From Motiliproteus sp041586615 (GTDB taxonomy: Bacteria > Pseudomonadota > Gammaproteobacteria > Pseudomonadales > Balneatricaceae), in the NCBI GenBank assembly GCA_041586615.1, contig JBFGZS010000005.1, positions 1-64,000 on the forward strand: a stretch of 64,000 bases of DNA. Reading direction: 5' to 3'. The position numbers were made by a program, and so were the translations under genes. Positions 6,854 to 15,161 of the stretch are shown here, in pieces. The notes beneath the pieces were generated by a model, which was not told the DNA's origin, made no database searches, and saw nothing but the letters and a program-made list of their open reading frames with translations. Within the stretch, counting starts at the first letter, position 1. Each line of letters starts with the position of its first letter.

Positions 6854-9800
6854 TCAGCGCCCTCCAGCGTCTTTGGTTGCATTGTGCCCCCGCGCCAGCA
6901 GTACGTAGAAAGCCGGTAGCACGAACAGGGTAAACAGGGTTCCGATGCCCAGCCTCGTGGCGATGGTCATGCCGATATCGAAGCGGCTCACGGCACCGGC
7001 ACCGGTGGCCATCAGCAGGGGCACCATGGCAACGATCAGCGACACCGAGGTCATCAGGATCGGGCGCAGGCGGATTGCCGAGGCTTCGATGACCGCTTCG
7101 CGTTTACTCATGCCCTTGTCGTGTTGCAGCAGATTGGCAAACTCCACGATCAGAATTCCGTTCTTGGCGACCACGCCGATCAGCGTGATCAGTCCCATCT
7201 GGGTATAGATGTTGACACTGGCTACGCCAAGGGTGATAAACGCCATTGCTCCGGCCACGGACATGGGCACCGAAACCAGAATGATCAGCGGGTCACGCCA
7301 GCTCTCGAACTGCGCGGCGAGCACTAGATAGATCACCAGCAGCGACAGGAAAAATGTCAGCACCAGGGCGCTGCCCTGTGCCATCAACTGACGCGACTGG
7401 CCCTTGTAGTCCACCGAATAGGCCGGCGGCAGACTCTCGGCGGCCGTCTGGTTTAGCCCGCTCAAGGCATCGCCGAGGCTGACGTTGTCCCGGGGCACGC
7501 CTTCTAAAATCAGAGAATTGAGCTGTTGAAACTGGGTGCGTTGCGAAGGCTCGACCTGATCCTCGAAGCGAATAACGCTGCCCAGGGTGACCAGCTCGCC
7601 GGAATCGACCTCAATGTAATAGTCGTCGATCATGGCGGCGTCGAGGCGGTAACCCTGCTGCACCTGGGGAATGACCCGGTAGCTGCGCCCGTCCATGCTG
7701 AAGCGGTTGACGAAACCCTCTCCCAGCATGGTGGATAATGCCTCGCCGACGTCCGCCATGGTCAGACCCAAATCAGCGACCCGCTCCCGATCGACCAGTA
7801 CCTGGGTGACCGGACGATCGATATTAATGGACTTGCGCAGGAACACGAAATTGCCGCTGCCCATCGCCTTGCCGAGCAGCTCGTCGGCCACGGCGTTCAG
7901 CTCGCCGTAGCTGTTGCCGGTGGTGAGCACAAACTGCACTGGCAAGCCACCGCTGGAGCCCGGCAGAGAGGGACGAGGAAACGCCGCCGTCTGCAGGCCG
8001 GTGACCTGGGACAGGGCACTCTGGACGTTGGGCATGACCCTCATCTGCGAGATGTCACGCTGACTCCAGGGTTTCATCTTGAAGCCGCCGAACAGGGTGT
8101 CCGGGCTGTTGCCTCCGAGGATCATGAAGGATTCGTGGTACCCCTCAATTTGTTCGATGCCCTCCTGTATATCTGCAGCGTACCGCTTCAGGTATTCGAG
8201 CGTGGCGGTCTGTGGGGCCGTACCCTGGAAGAAAATGATGCCCTGGTCTTCGGTGGGAGCCAGCTCATTCTGGCTGGTGGTGAACATGAAATAGATGGAC
8301 GTCAGCACGACAAGGGCAAACACGACCGCTACCCAGAGGGTTTCCAGGGTGCCTGACAGCAGCGTTCGATAGCCCTCGGAGATGGCATTAAAACTGGACT
8401 CTACACCCTGTTCAAAACGCGACGAGGTACCGCTGGGTTTGAGCACCATCCCGGACAGCATGGGGGAAAGCGTCAGGGCAACGATGCCCGAAATCACCAC
8501 GGCGCCCGCCAGGGTAAAGGCAAATTCGGTAAACAGGGAGCCGACCAGCCCGCCCATGAAACCAATGGGTGCGTAGACTGCGACCAGCGTCGTAGTCATG
8601 GCGATGATGGGCACCGCCATTTCCCGGGCCCCGTTGATGGCGGCTTCAAAATTGGGTTCACCCTGCTCAATATGCCGATGCACGTTTTCCACCACGATGA
8701 TAGCGTCATCCACCACCAGTCCGATAGCCAGCACCATGGCCAGCAGGGTCAGAAGATTGATGGAGAAGCCCAGTACCAGCATCAGAAAGGCGCCGCCAAT
8801 TAGCGACAGGGGTACCGCGACCGCTGGCACCAGAGCCGCGCGAATCGAACCCAGGGACAGGAATATCACCACCAGTACGATCACCACGGCTTCGATCAAC
8901 GTCTTGATGACCTCGCTGATCGAGTCTTCGATAAACTCCGATGCATCATAAGGCAGCACGACGCTGAGACCGGCCGGCAGCTGCCGCCGGATCTCCGGCA
9001 GGGCCTGGCGCACTGCCTTGGCGACATCCAGCGGGTTAGCGCCTGGCGCCTGCTCAATGGCCATAAAGGTCGAGGGAATACCGCTGTACCAGGCCGTACT
9101 GTCGTAACTCTGGGCGCCGAGTTCGGTGCGGGCAATATCCCGCAAACGTACCAGCGTACCTTGGTCATTGCGTACCACCAGCGCCTCAAACTGTTCAGGG
9201 CTGGTGATATCCGTATTGGTGGTCAGATTGATGGCGACGAATTCGCTGCGGGTTTTGCCGACTCCGGCCTGGAAGTTGTTGTTGCGCAATACCGCCATGA
9301 CCTGTGCCGGCGTGACCTTCAGGGCCGCCATGCGTTTGGGGTCGAGCCAGATGCGCATGGCCATCTGCTGGCCAAAGACACGAGCCTTGGCCACGCCAGC
9401 CAGAGCCTGCAGTTTCGGCTGCACCACCCGGGTCAGGTAGTCGCTGATCTTCGGCACGTCCATCTGTTCGGAGTAGAATGCCAGGTACATCAGTGCCGTG
9501 GAGTCGCCAGTGGAGGACTCGATCACCGGACTCTCTGCCGCTTCGGGCAGAACGCTGCGCTGACTGGCCACCTTCGCTTGCACTTCTGCTAACGCGGCGT
9601 TGGCATCGTAGTTTAGCGCCATGTTGACGCGGATCGAGGAGCTGCCCTGCAGGCTGGTGGATTCGATAAAGTCGATGCCATTGGCTTCGGCAACGGCCTG
9701 TTGCAACGGTGTGGTGACAAAGCCCTGCACCAGTTCGGAACTGGCACCGGGGTAGGAGGTGCTGACCGTGATCACCGTACTTTGTAGCGCTGGATACTGG

Positions 9801-9904
9801 CGTACCTCCATATCCACGACGGCGCGCAGGCCCATCAAAAGAATCAACAGACTAACAACGGTGGCAAGCACCGGACGATGGATGAAGATGTCGGTGAATT
9901 GCAT
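6854..9904 (-). CDS. RND multidrug efflux permease (HAE1 type)
   Basis: 1016 residues, the full length of an AcrB/MexB-type inner-membrane proton antiporter. TM1 is at about 11-30, a large periplasmic porter loop follows, then a block of helices carrying GLVVDDAIIVVENVHR with the proton-relay pair Asp399/Asp400. A second loop follows, then GVVAKNGILIVEFAN with Lys914. All relay residues are present, so it should be active. The N-terminal FTDIFIHRPVLATVVSLLI is typical of the MexF/MexI-like branch. The start overlaps the stop of the adaptor gene by one base (TGATG), so the two are co-translated. No outer-membrane TolC partner is nearby, so the pump probably borrows one encoded elsewhere. Substrates cannot be read from sequence. 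Confidence 0.93.
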   Translation of the reverse strand: MQFTDIFIHRPVLATVVSLLILLMGLRAVVDMEVRQYPALQSTVITVSTSYPGASSELVQGFVTTPLQQAVAEANGIDFIESTSLQGSSSIRVNMALNYDANAALAEVQAKVASQRSVLPEAAESPVIESSTGDSTALMYLAFYSEQMDVPKISDYLTRVVQPKLQALAGVAKARVFGQQMAMRIWLDPKRMAALKVTPAQVMAVLRNNNFQAGVGKTRSEFVAINLTTNTDITSPEQFEALVVRNDQGTLVRLRDIARTELGAQSYDSTAWYSGIPSTFMAIEQAPGANPLDVAKAVRQALPEIRRQLPAGLSVVLPYDASEFIEDSISEVIKTLIEAVVIVLVVIFLSLGSIRAALVPAVAVPLSLIGGAFLMLVLGFSINLLTLLAMVLAIGLVVDDAIIVVENVHRHIEQGEPNFEAAINGAREMAVPIIAMTTTLVAVYAPIGFMGGLVGSLFTEFAFTLAGAVVISGIVALTLSPMLSGMVLKPSGTSSRFEQGVESSFNAISEGYRTLLSGTLETLWVAVVFALVVLTSIYFMFTTSQNELAPTEDQGIIFFQGTAPQTATLEYLKRYAADIQEGIEQIEGYHESFMILGGNSPDTLFGGFKMKPWSQRDISQMRVMPNVQSALSQVTGLQTAAFPRPSLPGSSGGLPVQFVLTTGNSYGELNAVADELLGKAMGSGNFVFLRKSINIDRPVTQVLVDRERVADLGLTMADVGEALSTMLGEGFVNRFSMDGRSYRVIPQVQQGYRLDAAMIDDYYIEVDSGELVTLGSVIRFEDQVEPSQRTQFQQLNSLILEGVPRDNVSLGDALSGLNQTAAESLPPAYSVDYKGQSRQLMAQGSALVLTFFLSLLVIYLVLAAQFESWRDPLIILVSVPMSVAGAMAFITLGVASVNIYTQMGLITLIGVVAKNGILIVEFANLLQHDKGMSKREAVIEASAIRLRPILMTSVSLIVAMVPLLMATGAGAVSRFDIGMTIATRLGIGTLFTLFVLPAFYVLLARGHNATKDAGGR

Positions 9905-11058
9905 CAGGATTCAGCCCCTGTCGACGGTTTGTCACCGGAAGAGCTGTTGCGGCCACCCGCCGCGTCTTGCTGGTCTGCGGCATTATTGGCGATCCGTACC
10001 GGCTGCCCGTCACGCAGGCGCTGCAGACCCGTCGCCACGACCTGGTCACCGGCTTGCAGCCCGCGCACGATTTCGATCTCATCGCCGCGCTTGTTGCCGG
10101 TGGTGACCTGCTGGCGAGTGATCACCAGCTGTTCTTGATCGTTCTTCACCAGCTTGAAGACAAAATCACCGTAGGTGTTATAGGAAAGCGCCGTACGTGG
10201 CAGCGTCAGCACATGACGGGACTCGGCCGCCAGGGTACTGATATCAGCAAACATCCCCGGAAGCAGTATGCGCTCGGGATTGTCCAGTTGCGCGCGTACG
10301 GCAAGAGTACGGCTGGATTCGTTGATCGAGGGTGCCATGGCCAGTACCTCTCCGGTGAACACCCTGTCCGGATAGGCGGCAACCCGAACTTCAATGCTGC
10401 CCCCGGGGGTGATCTGTTGGAGCTTGTTCTCTGGCACGCTGTAATCGGCGTATATGGGGTGAAGCATATTCAGATCAACGATCGCTGTTCCCGCGCTAAT
10501 ATATTCGCCCTGGTCGATCTGACGCAGCCCAAGCATACCGCCGAAAGGCGCACGAATAGTTTTCTTCTGCAGCTGCGCCCGCTGCTGCTCTACATTAGCG
10601 CGAGCCGCGTGATAATTAGCCTGAGCCTCGTCAAACTGGGACCGGGACACGGAATTGCTGGGCAGCAGTTCCGAAAAACGCTGAAAGGTTTCGTTGGCCA
10701 GTTGAGCCTGGGCTGCCAACGCTGCCAGGGCGGCCTGATCGACGTCACGTTCCAGACGGATCAGCACATCACCGCGCTTGACCCGTTGGCCCGACTCGAA
10801 CACCACTTCGCTGACTACGCCCGCAACCTCGTTGGCGACATTGACGCCATTAATGGCTCGCAGGGAACCGACAGAGCGGATTTCAGAACGCCAGGATCGG
10901 GCTTTAATGGTGACCGCTTCAACGGGTATTGGCGGTTGCGCTCGCCCTCGCTGCTCTGCGGATTTCTGCATCTGCAGGTATTTCCAGCCGAAGATACCGC
11001 CAAGCACTCCCGCAAGCACAACCAGAACAATAAACAGACGGATAGCGGTTTTCATCAT
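9904..11058 (-). CDS. RND efflux periplasmic adaptor (membrane fusion protein)
   Basis: 384 residues. An N-terminal membrane anchor (about 5-26) precedes a barrel-sandwich half reading ANEVAGVVSEVVFESGQRVKRGD. An alpha-helical hairpin follows (about 110-175, rich in Ala/Gln), with the second lipoyl-like half KTIRAPFGGMLGLRQID and then beta-barrel and membrane-proximal domains. The C-terminus is a hydrophilic Asn/Ser/Gly-rich tail. This is the MFP that links the RND permease to an outer-membrane channel. The first of two adjacent Met codons (11058 or 11055) is taken as start. It is the promoter-proximal gene of the pair. There is no regulator gene beside it, unusual for such operons and perhaps a result of the transposon debris upstream. 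Confidence 0.93.
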   Translation of the reverse strand: MMKTAIRLFIVLVVLAGVLGGIFGWKYLQMQKSAEQRGRAQPPIPVEAVTIKARSWRSEIRSVGSLRAINGVNVANEVAGVVSEVVFESGQRVKRGDVLIRLERDVDQAALAALAAQAQLANETFQRFSELLPSNSVSRSQFDEAQANYHAARANVEQQRAQLQKKTIRAPFGGMLGLRQIDQGEYISAGTAIVDLNMLHPIYADYSVPENKLQQITPGGSIEVRVAAYPDRVFTGEVLAMAPSINESSRTLAVRAQLDNPERILLPGMFADISTLAAESRHVLTLPRTALSYNTYGDFVFKLVKNDQEQLVITRQQVTTGNKRGDEIEIVRGLQAGDQVVATGLQRLRDGQPVRIANNAADQQDAAGGRNSSSGDKPSTGAES

Positions 11059-11487
11059 CTCAATCCCTGATTGCTTGTGCTGAAATCAAACGGATCTGCC
11101 CACGTTGGCTATTAACCCTAGTGGAAAAATAGGCTTTCTGCCTCCTTGGTTTATCACCCTGGGATTTTTCTCAGAGGCACTGAAACAATCGCTTTGCGCT
11201 CAGCCAGCAGCTCTTCGCTATCTCTGCGACTCAGGCTGAATCGGTAGTAGAGCCATACCGCGTAGCTGATGATATCCGGCGAGAACCGTGGCGCCTGTAG
11301 GTGTTCATCGGCAGATTCTTGCAAACTACGCCAGCTAGTTTGTCAGTACCGTTCGGTAGCATACAGACGCTGAAAAAATGGCCCTGTATAAAGGATATAC
11401 AAGCAATGGGTCGTGCTGGCTCAGCCGGTGAGCAGGGCAGCCAGAAACGGAACCACGCAACTATGCAGCCCTGAAAGGAGTTCAGCC
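11059..11487. other. Gap upstream of the efflux operon
   Basis: Holds the IS6-type transposase scrap (11154-11300) and presumably the divergent promoters for the efflux pair and the small gene at 11488. A 103-codon minus-strand frame crossing this gap overlaps the start of the real plus-strand gene and has no coding signature, so it was not called. Confidence 0.5.
11154..11300 (-). pseudogene. IS6-family transposase N-terminal fragment
   Basis: A minus-strand frame ending at the TGA at 11154 reads RFSPDIISYAVWLYYRFSLS and then RRDSEELLAERKAIVS. This is the conserved N-terminal block of IS6/IS26-type transposases (compare the usual YRDVEELLAERG.. segment). Everything after it, including the DDE domain, is gone. 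No start codon or terminal repeat could be placed, and the right boundary is approximate. Confidence 0.75.
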
Positions 11488-11724
11488 ATGAACCGCATGA
11501 GCCTTCGCAAGCACGTAAACGCCGCCGTTGTAATAGCTGCAACGATCATGTCAGCAAGCGCACTGGCCGACACGCAACAAGGCGGCTATGGCATGGGCTC
11601 CGGCATGATGGGCGGCTATGGCACGGGTTGGATGGGCGGACACGGTGGGGGCTGGGTGTTGATCCTGCTTATTGCCGTCGTTGCCGGGCTCGTGGGATGG
11701 ATCATTGCGCAAAAGAGAAAGTGA
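11488..11724 (+). CDS. Small Gly/Met-rich single-helix membrane protein with signal peptide
   Basis: 78 residues from the ATG at 11488, chosen because AAAGGAG lies 8-12 bases upstream; a longer in-frame reading from 11413 lacks such a site. A signal peptide ends near ASALA (about residue 26). A Gly/Met/Tyr-rich segment with GGYGMGSGMMGGYGTGWMGG follows, then one transmembrane helix VLILLIAVVAGLVGWIIA and a basic end KRK. Met/Gly-rich periplasmic segments occur in copper- and silver-handling proteins, so metal binding is a fair inference, not shown. A truncated homolog lies at 6766-6840 on the other side of the efflux genes. No name is known to me. Confidence 0.75.
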   Translation: MNRMSLRKHVNAAVVIAATIMSASALADTQQGGYGMGSGMMGGYGTGWMGGHGGGWVLILLIAVVAGLVGWIIAQKRK

Positions 11725-11818
11725 ACCGACGCTTGCAGCGGACGGGAAATAAGCAGGATGAGCAATGGCACATGAACGCCCAGTTTTCATTGCTCCACTA
11801 CCTAAAGGGAGTTGATTT

Positions 11819-12268
11819 ATGTACGGATTTAGCACTCAGGTCTATCTACCGTTCGATACCGCCGTCGCGAAAGTCACCGAGGCCCTGAAAAAAGAGGGCT
11901 TCGGGGTGCTCACCGATATCGATCTCCAAGCGACATTGAAAGCAAAACTCAACATCGAGCATCGACCGTACCGCATACTCGGCGCCTGCAACCCGCCGCT
12001 GGCCCATCGCGCGATCGAGGCCGACCCCGACATCGGGCTGCTTTTACCGTGCAACGTGGTCGTGCGCGAAGAAGCCGATGGCAGCATTAGGGTCGCGTTT
12101 ATGGATCCCTCAGCGGTGCTGCAGTTGGTCGACAAACCGGAAGTGCATGCCCTGGGTAAGGAGGTGTTGGTACTGCTGCAGAAAGTCTGTGCGAGCCTTA
12201 AAAGTCAGGATTGCCCAACAAGGAAAGTGCGGCGTACGGCTAACGCTGCCGTTGATGATAAGCGTTAG
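11819..12268 (+). CDS. DUF302-domain protein
   Basis: 149 residues, start supported by AAGGGAG 7 bases upstream. The sequence YGFSTQVYLPFDTAVAKVTEAL with GFGVLTDIDLQATLKAKL and RPYRILGACNPPLAHRAI is a textbook DUF302 domain (about residues 1-128), a small alpha/beta fold found alone or fused in many bacteria, often in metal- or stress-linked islands. The GACNP Cys and the following GLLLPCNVVV Cys are conserved features of the family. Its biochemical role is not established. It sits 94 bases after the Gly-rich peptide gene in the same direction, so co-transcription is likely. The last 20 residues are a basic tail without family similarity. Confidence 0.85.
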   Translation: MYGFSTQVYLPFDTAVAKVTEALKKEGFGVLTDIDLQATLKAKLNIEHRPYRILGACNPPLAHRAIEADPDIGLLLPCNVVVREEADGSIRVAFMDPSAVLQLVDKPEVHALGKEVLVLLQKVCASLKSQDCPTRKVRRTANAAVDDKR

Positions 12269-12286
12269 GCATGCGTGCGAGATTCC

Positions 12287-12676
12287 ATGGTTAACACAAA
12301 AATAATGCGCCGTGTTCTGTGGGTTGGCATGGTATTTAATGCGCTGGTAGCGCTCATGCTGATGTTTCCGTCAACGCTTGGCGCGCTAGCGGCCCTTCCC
12401 CCTGTCGGCTCCGTCTTCTACCGCTGGATGCTCACATTCTTCGTGGTGCTGTTTAGCGCGACCTACGGCTGGTTGGCCGTTGAGCCAACAATCTGCCGGC
12501 CTCTAGTTGTGCTCGCCGCTGTGGGCAAAACGGGCGCGTTTATCGTCGCGCTCGTGTGTCTGATACGCGGCGATATCCTGCTGCGAACCTTCTCCATTTC
12601 AGTTGGCGACTTGGCCTTCGCCATCTACTTCTATCTATGGTTGCGTGCCACGGCGGTATCGGCGTCACCTGCCTAA
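12287..12676 (+). CDS. Four-helix integral membrane protein, function unknown
   Basis: 129 residues from the ATG at 12287; a GTG at 12275 would add four residues. Four hydrophobic helices are evident: VLWVGMVFNALVALMLMF, MLTFFVVLFSATYGWLAV, PLVVLAAVGKTGAFIVALVC and FSISVGDLAFAIYFYLWL. The layout resembles small unnamed membrane proteins that accompany redox or metal genes, but I do not recognise a named family. The gene starts 18 bases after the DUF302 stop, so it is likely co-translated with it. No polar catalytic motif is visible apart from a Lys in helix three (VGKTGAF). Confidence 0.65.
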   Translation: MVNTKIMRRVLWVGMVFNALVALMLMFPSTLGALAALPPVGSVFYRWMLTFFVVLFSATYGWLAVEPTICRPLVVLAAVGKTGAFIVALVCLIRGDILLRTFSISVGDLAFAIYFYLWLRATAVSASPA

Positions 12677-13178
12677 CGAAACGTTCAATTTCATGGGCGT
12701 CTGATTGCTTTCAACCTGTCACATTACCCGGTGGTCGAGATAGGCATCGATCGCAGCACTATTTTTCGGGAGGATTACCAGTCCACCGAAGTCCGCTTTG
12801 CTCAGTGAGCGTGCGGCTTTGAGCACCAGAATGTCTTCTGGTTTCAATATCGAGTCGTCGACCCTGTTTGGCCATCCTCACTACCCACTCAGTTCGCCAG
12901 CGAACAGACGACTGCTGGATGGATGCGTACAGTGCAAGCATCGAACTAATACCGAACTAACAACAAAGCCGAGATAACTATGCTGAAATCACGACAAGGG
13001 CAAAAAGTCCTCCAGGTCACTTTTTAGATCCGGGTCGATGGTAAGTGGCAAAAGATTAGTTCCGATGATCCGACAATTTGGCTGGGCAAGTGAAGGATTC
13101 TCGCCGAGCGTCACCAGCGCGAGGCCTGCCTGACTCGTTGGGACAGGCCATCCAGTCTCTGTATAGGAGCAATATCCT
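12677..13178. other. Gap before the flavoprotein gene
   Basis: Contains a minus-strand protein-like frame (12719-12877, listed separately) and, at its end, the hairpin around the flavoprotein ribosome binding site. The remainder (about 12880-13160) shows no convincing feature and looks like decayed sequence. Confidence 0.5.
12719..12877 (-). pseudogene. Unidentified 52-residue open frame, probable gene relic
   Basis: Between two TGA codons the minus strand reads a protein-like sequence without a start codon at the right place: RVDDSILKPEDILVLKAARS, then LSKADFGGLVILPKNSAAID and AYLDHRVM. Composition and the helix/strand pattern look like real protein, unlike the other frames here, which are Arg/Ser-rich. 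There is no upstream Met or ribosome site, so it is most likely the 3' end of a lost gene. The family was not recognised. Confidence 0.4.
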
Positions 13179-13180
13179 AT
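13163..13180 (+). promoter_or_regulatory. Hairpin enclosing the ribosome binding site of the flavoprotein gene
   Basis: ATAGGA (13163-13168) and TCCTAT (13175-13180) are perfect inverted repeats with a 6-nt loop. They cover both the Shine-Dalgarno AGGAG and the first two bases of the ATG at 13179. Folding would hide the start site, so translation may be conditional. With only 6 bp the stem is modest. Confidence 0.4.
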
Positions 13181-14621
13181 GAACCCGATTCATGTCGATG
13201 TCGCCATTATTGGTGCGGGCACCGCCGGTATGGGTGCCTACCAAGCCGCGCGAGCCCATACGGACTCCGTCTTGCTGATCGAAGGCGGCGTCTACGGCAC
13301 CACCTGCGCCCGCGTCGGTTGCATGCCCAGCAAGTTGCTGATTGCCGCCGCAGAAGCCGCTCATCAGGCGCGTCATACCGAGCCATTCGGGGTCCAGGTT
13401 AAGGACGTCATCGTTGACGGTGCGGCGGTGATGGCAAGGGTGCGACGCGAACGGGACCGTTTTGTCGGCTTCGTGCTGGAGTCGGTCGACGCCTTTCCGC
13501 AAAACGACCGTCTTATTGCAACGGTCCGGTTTCAGGACGCCAATACGCTGCTGACCGAGCAGGGTCAGTCGATACACGCCCATTGCATCGTGATCGCCAC
13601 CGGCAGCAGTCCAGTCTTACCGCCGCTGCTGAAAGAGTTGAGCGCTCGCCTGATGACCAGTGAAACCCTGTTCGAATTGCCCACGTTGCCCAAGAGTCTG
13701 GTGGTATTCGGGCCCGGTCCACTGGGACTGGAACTGGGGCAGGCGATGAGCCGCCTGGGCGTGCAGACCAAAATATTCGGCGTGAGAGGCGGTGTTGCCG
13801 GCATCCGTGATCCAACGATTCGTGCCTACGCCGACCAGGCGTTCAATGGCGAGTTTTATCTGGATGCAGCGGCACAGGTGACGTCCGTCACAGAATCCAG
13901 CACCGGGGTCGAGGTCCATTACCTGCACCGGGATGGTGGCTGGAGAACCGAGCAGTTCAACTACGTGCTGGCGTCAACGGGCCGTGCTGCCAATGTCACG
14001 GGGCTCGGTCTGGAACGCACCGGGCTGGAGCTCGATGAGCGCGGTATTCCGCGGTTTGACCGCTTCACCCAGCGCTGTGGTAATAGTTCGATCTTTGTTG
14101 CCGGCGACGCCAGCAATGACATCCCCTTGTTGCACGAAGTGGACGATCAGGGTCGCATTGCCGGCGACAATGCCGGACGTTACCCCGATGTACGCTCGGG
14201 CTTGCGCCGCACACCGCTGGCTGTGGTGTTCACCGATCCACAAGTGGCATTCGTCGGATTCAATCTGGATCAGTTGAACCAGCAGTTCAAGGGTCGTTTC
14301 GCCACGGGCCAGGTGTCCTTCGAGGAACAGGGACGCAGCCGCGTCATGTTGCGCAACAAGGGGATCCTGAAAGTCTATGCCGAGCGCGGCAGCGGTTTGT
14401 TCCTCGGAGCGGAGATGTTCGGCCCTGCCGCCGAGCACCTCGGGCACCTGCTGGCTTGGGCGGCGCAAAAGCGCATGACCGTGTCTGAAATGCTGGAGAT
14501 GCCCATTTATCATCCGGTCATCGAGGAGGGGTTACGGACCGCCCTGCGTGATCTCAATCATAACCTGCATATCGGTCCTGACGTGATCAAGCGTTGTATG
14601 GATTGTGGCCCGGGCGCTTGA
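13179..14621 (+). CDS. Dihydrolipoamide-dehydrogenase-like FAD/NAD(P) disulfide oxidoreductase
   Basis: 480 residues. The FAD-binding motif AIIGAGTAGMGAY is at about 9-21. The redox-active disulfide GTTCARVGCMPSK carries Cys43 and Cys48. An NAD(P)-binding segment VFGPGPLGLELGQAM is near 180, a second FAD motif IFVAGDAS near 308, and a dimerisation domain ends with the catalytic HPVIEEG (His445, Glu450). It is therefore a complete two-cysteine flavin disulfide reductase. The active-site spacing matches lipoamide dehydrogenase, but the residues between the cysteines (ARVG) differ from the usual LNVG, and no lipoyl-enzyme genes are near. It may serve another disulfide or metal substrate; it lacks the mercuric-reductase C-terminal Cys pair. 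It follows the DUF302 and membrane protein genes after a 500-base gap. Confidence 0.85.
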   Translation: MNPIHVDVAIIGAGTAGMGAYQAARAHTDSVLLIEGGVYGTTCARVGCMPSKLLIAAAEAAHQARHTEPFGVQVKDVIVDGAAVMARVRRERDRFVGFVLESVDAFPQNDRLIATVRFQDANTLLTEQGQSIHAHCIVIATGSSPVLPPLLKELSARLMTSETLFELPTLPKSLVVFGPGPLGLELGQAMSRLGVQTKIFGVRGGVAGIRDPTIRAYADQAFNGEFYLDAAAQVTSVTESSTGVEVHYLHRDGGWRTEQFNYVLASTGRAANVTGLGLERTGLELDERGIPRFDRFTQRCGNSSIFVAGDASNDIPLLHEVDDQGRIAGDNAGRYPDVRSGLRRTPLAVVFTDPQVAFVGFNLDQLNQQFKGRFATGQVSFEEQGRSRVMLRNKGILKVYAERGSGLFLGAEMFGPAAEHLGHLLAWAAQKRMTVSEMLEMPIYHPVIEEGLRTALRDLNHNLHIGPDVIKRCMDCGPGA

Positions 14622-14984
14622 ATAGTGCGCCAGCGAACCTGTGAACCTGATTGAGATTAGGTGCTGATATTCCAATCTGCGGTCGGTGATGAACCCTCTT
14701 GTGCGTTAGCAGTTCGGAACACTCTGCGCGGAGGTACAGGGTCAAAAATGAGCTGGCCCCTATAAAATCTATAGGCTGACGGATGGGGTATGTCGCAATC
14801 AGCAAAATCACTCAGCAATTGAGACTTGATCCAAGGTTCCCTGCAAGTCCGCAACCTCGTCCAAAAAGCACTGTGTTCGCTAGCGTACCGAACCCTTCAG
14901 GGCTAACGCGTACCCTAAGACTAGGTAACCTCGTCACCGGGTGGTGGTAAATCAAGACGGTCCCTATCAGGAGTAGAGCGTGTC
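14622..14984. other. Gap before the aconitase small ORF
   Basis: No confident gene. The stretch around 14745-14790 (a GGGTCAAAAATGAGCTGGCC-like segment) resembles sequence often seen at insertion-sequence ends, but no transposase or matched repeat could be shown. A promoter for the aconitase unit is expected in the last 100 bases. Confidence 0.4.
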
Positions 14985-15161
14985 ATGTCGACTCAAGACA
15001 GCAGCAGTGATCAGAAATACCCCTGGAATAACAAAAACAAGCCTGCTTTTCAAATAGTTAAAAGGGATGTCGCCGGATGGCCCTGTCGCACCGACCAACG
15101 CGATGGGAGCCCCTCAGTGATCGAACGTACACCCAAATACCCCCGAGGGAGTCACCCATGA
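14985..15161 (+). CDS. Small ORF (58 residues) translationally overlapping aconitase
   Basis: ATG at 14985 is preceded by TCAGGAG at 12 bases. The frame runs MSTQDSSSDQKYPWNNKNKP, then a basic middle and an Arg/Pro-rich end, and stops in the ATGA (15158-15161) that also holds the aconitase start. The product is hydrophilic with no known domain. The placement is typical of translational coupling, so it may be a real small protein or a leader controlling aconitase. The N-terminal third looks more protein-like than the remainder. Confidence 0.4.
   Translation: MSTQDSSSDQKYPWNNKNKPAFQIVKRDVAGWPCRTDQRDGSPSVIERTPKYPRGSHP

Noticed and set aside
11231..11542. 103-codon minus-strand frame near the IS6 scrap
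   Set aside because: It overlaps the start of the real small gene and reads Arg/Ser-rich sequence. The genuine protein-like reading here is in a different frame (the transposase scrap).
14740..14860. Possible insertion-sequence end between the flavoprotein and aconitase genes
   Set aside because: The GGGTCAAAAATGAGCTGG-like text is suggestive, but no transposase frame or matching inverted repeat was found.
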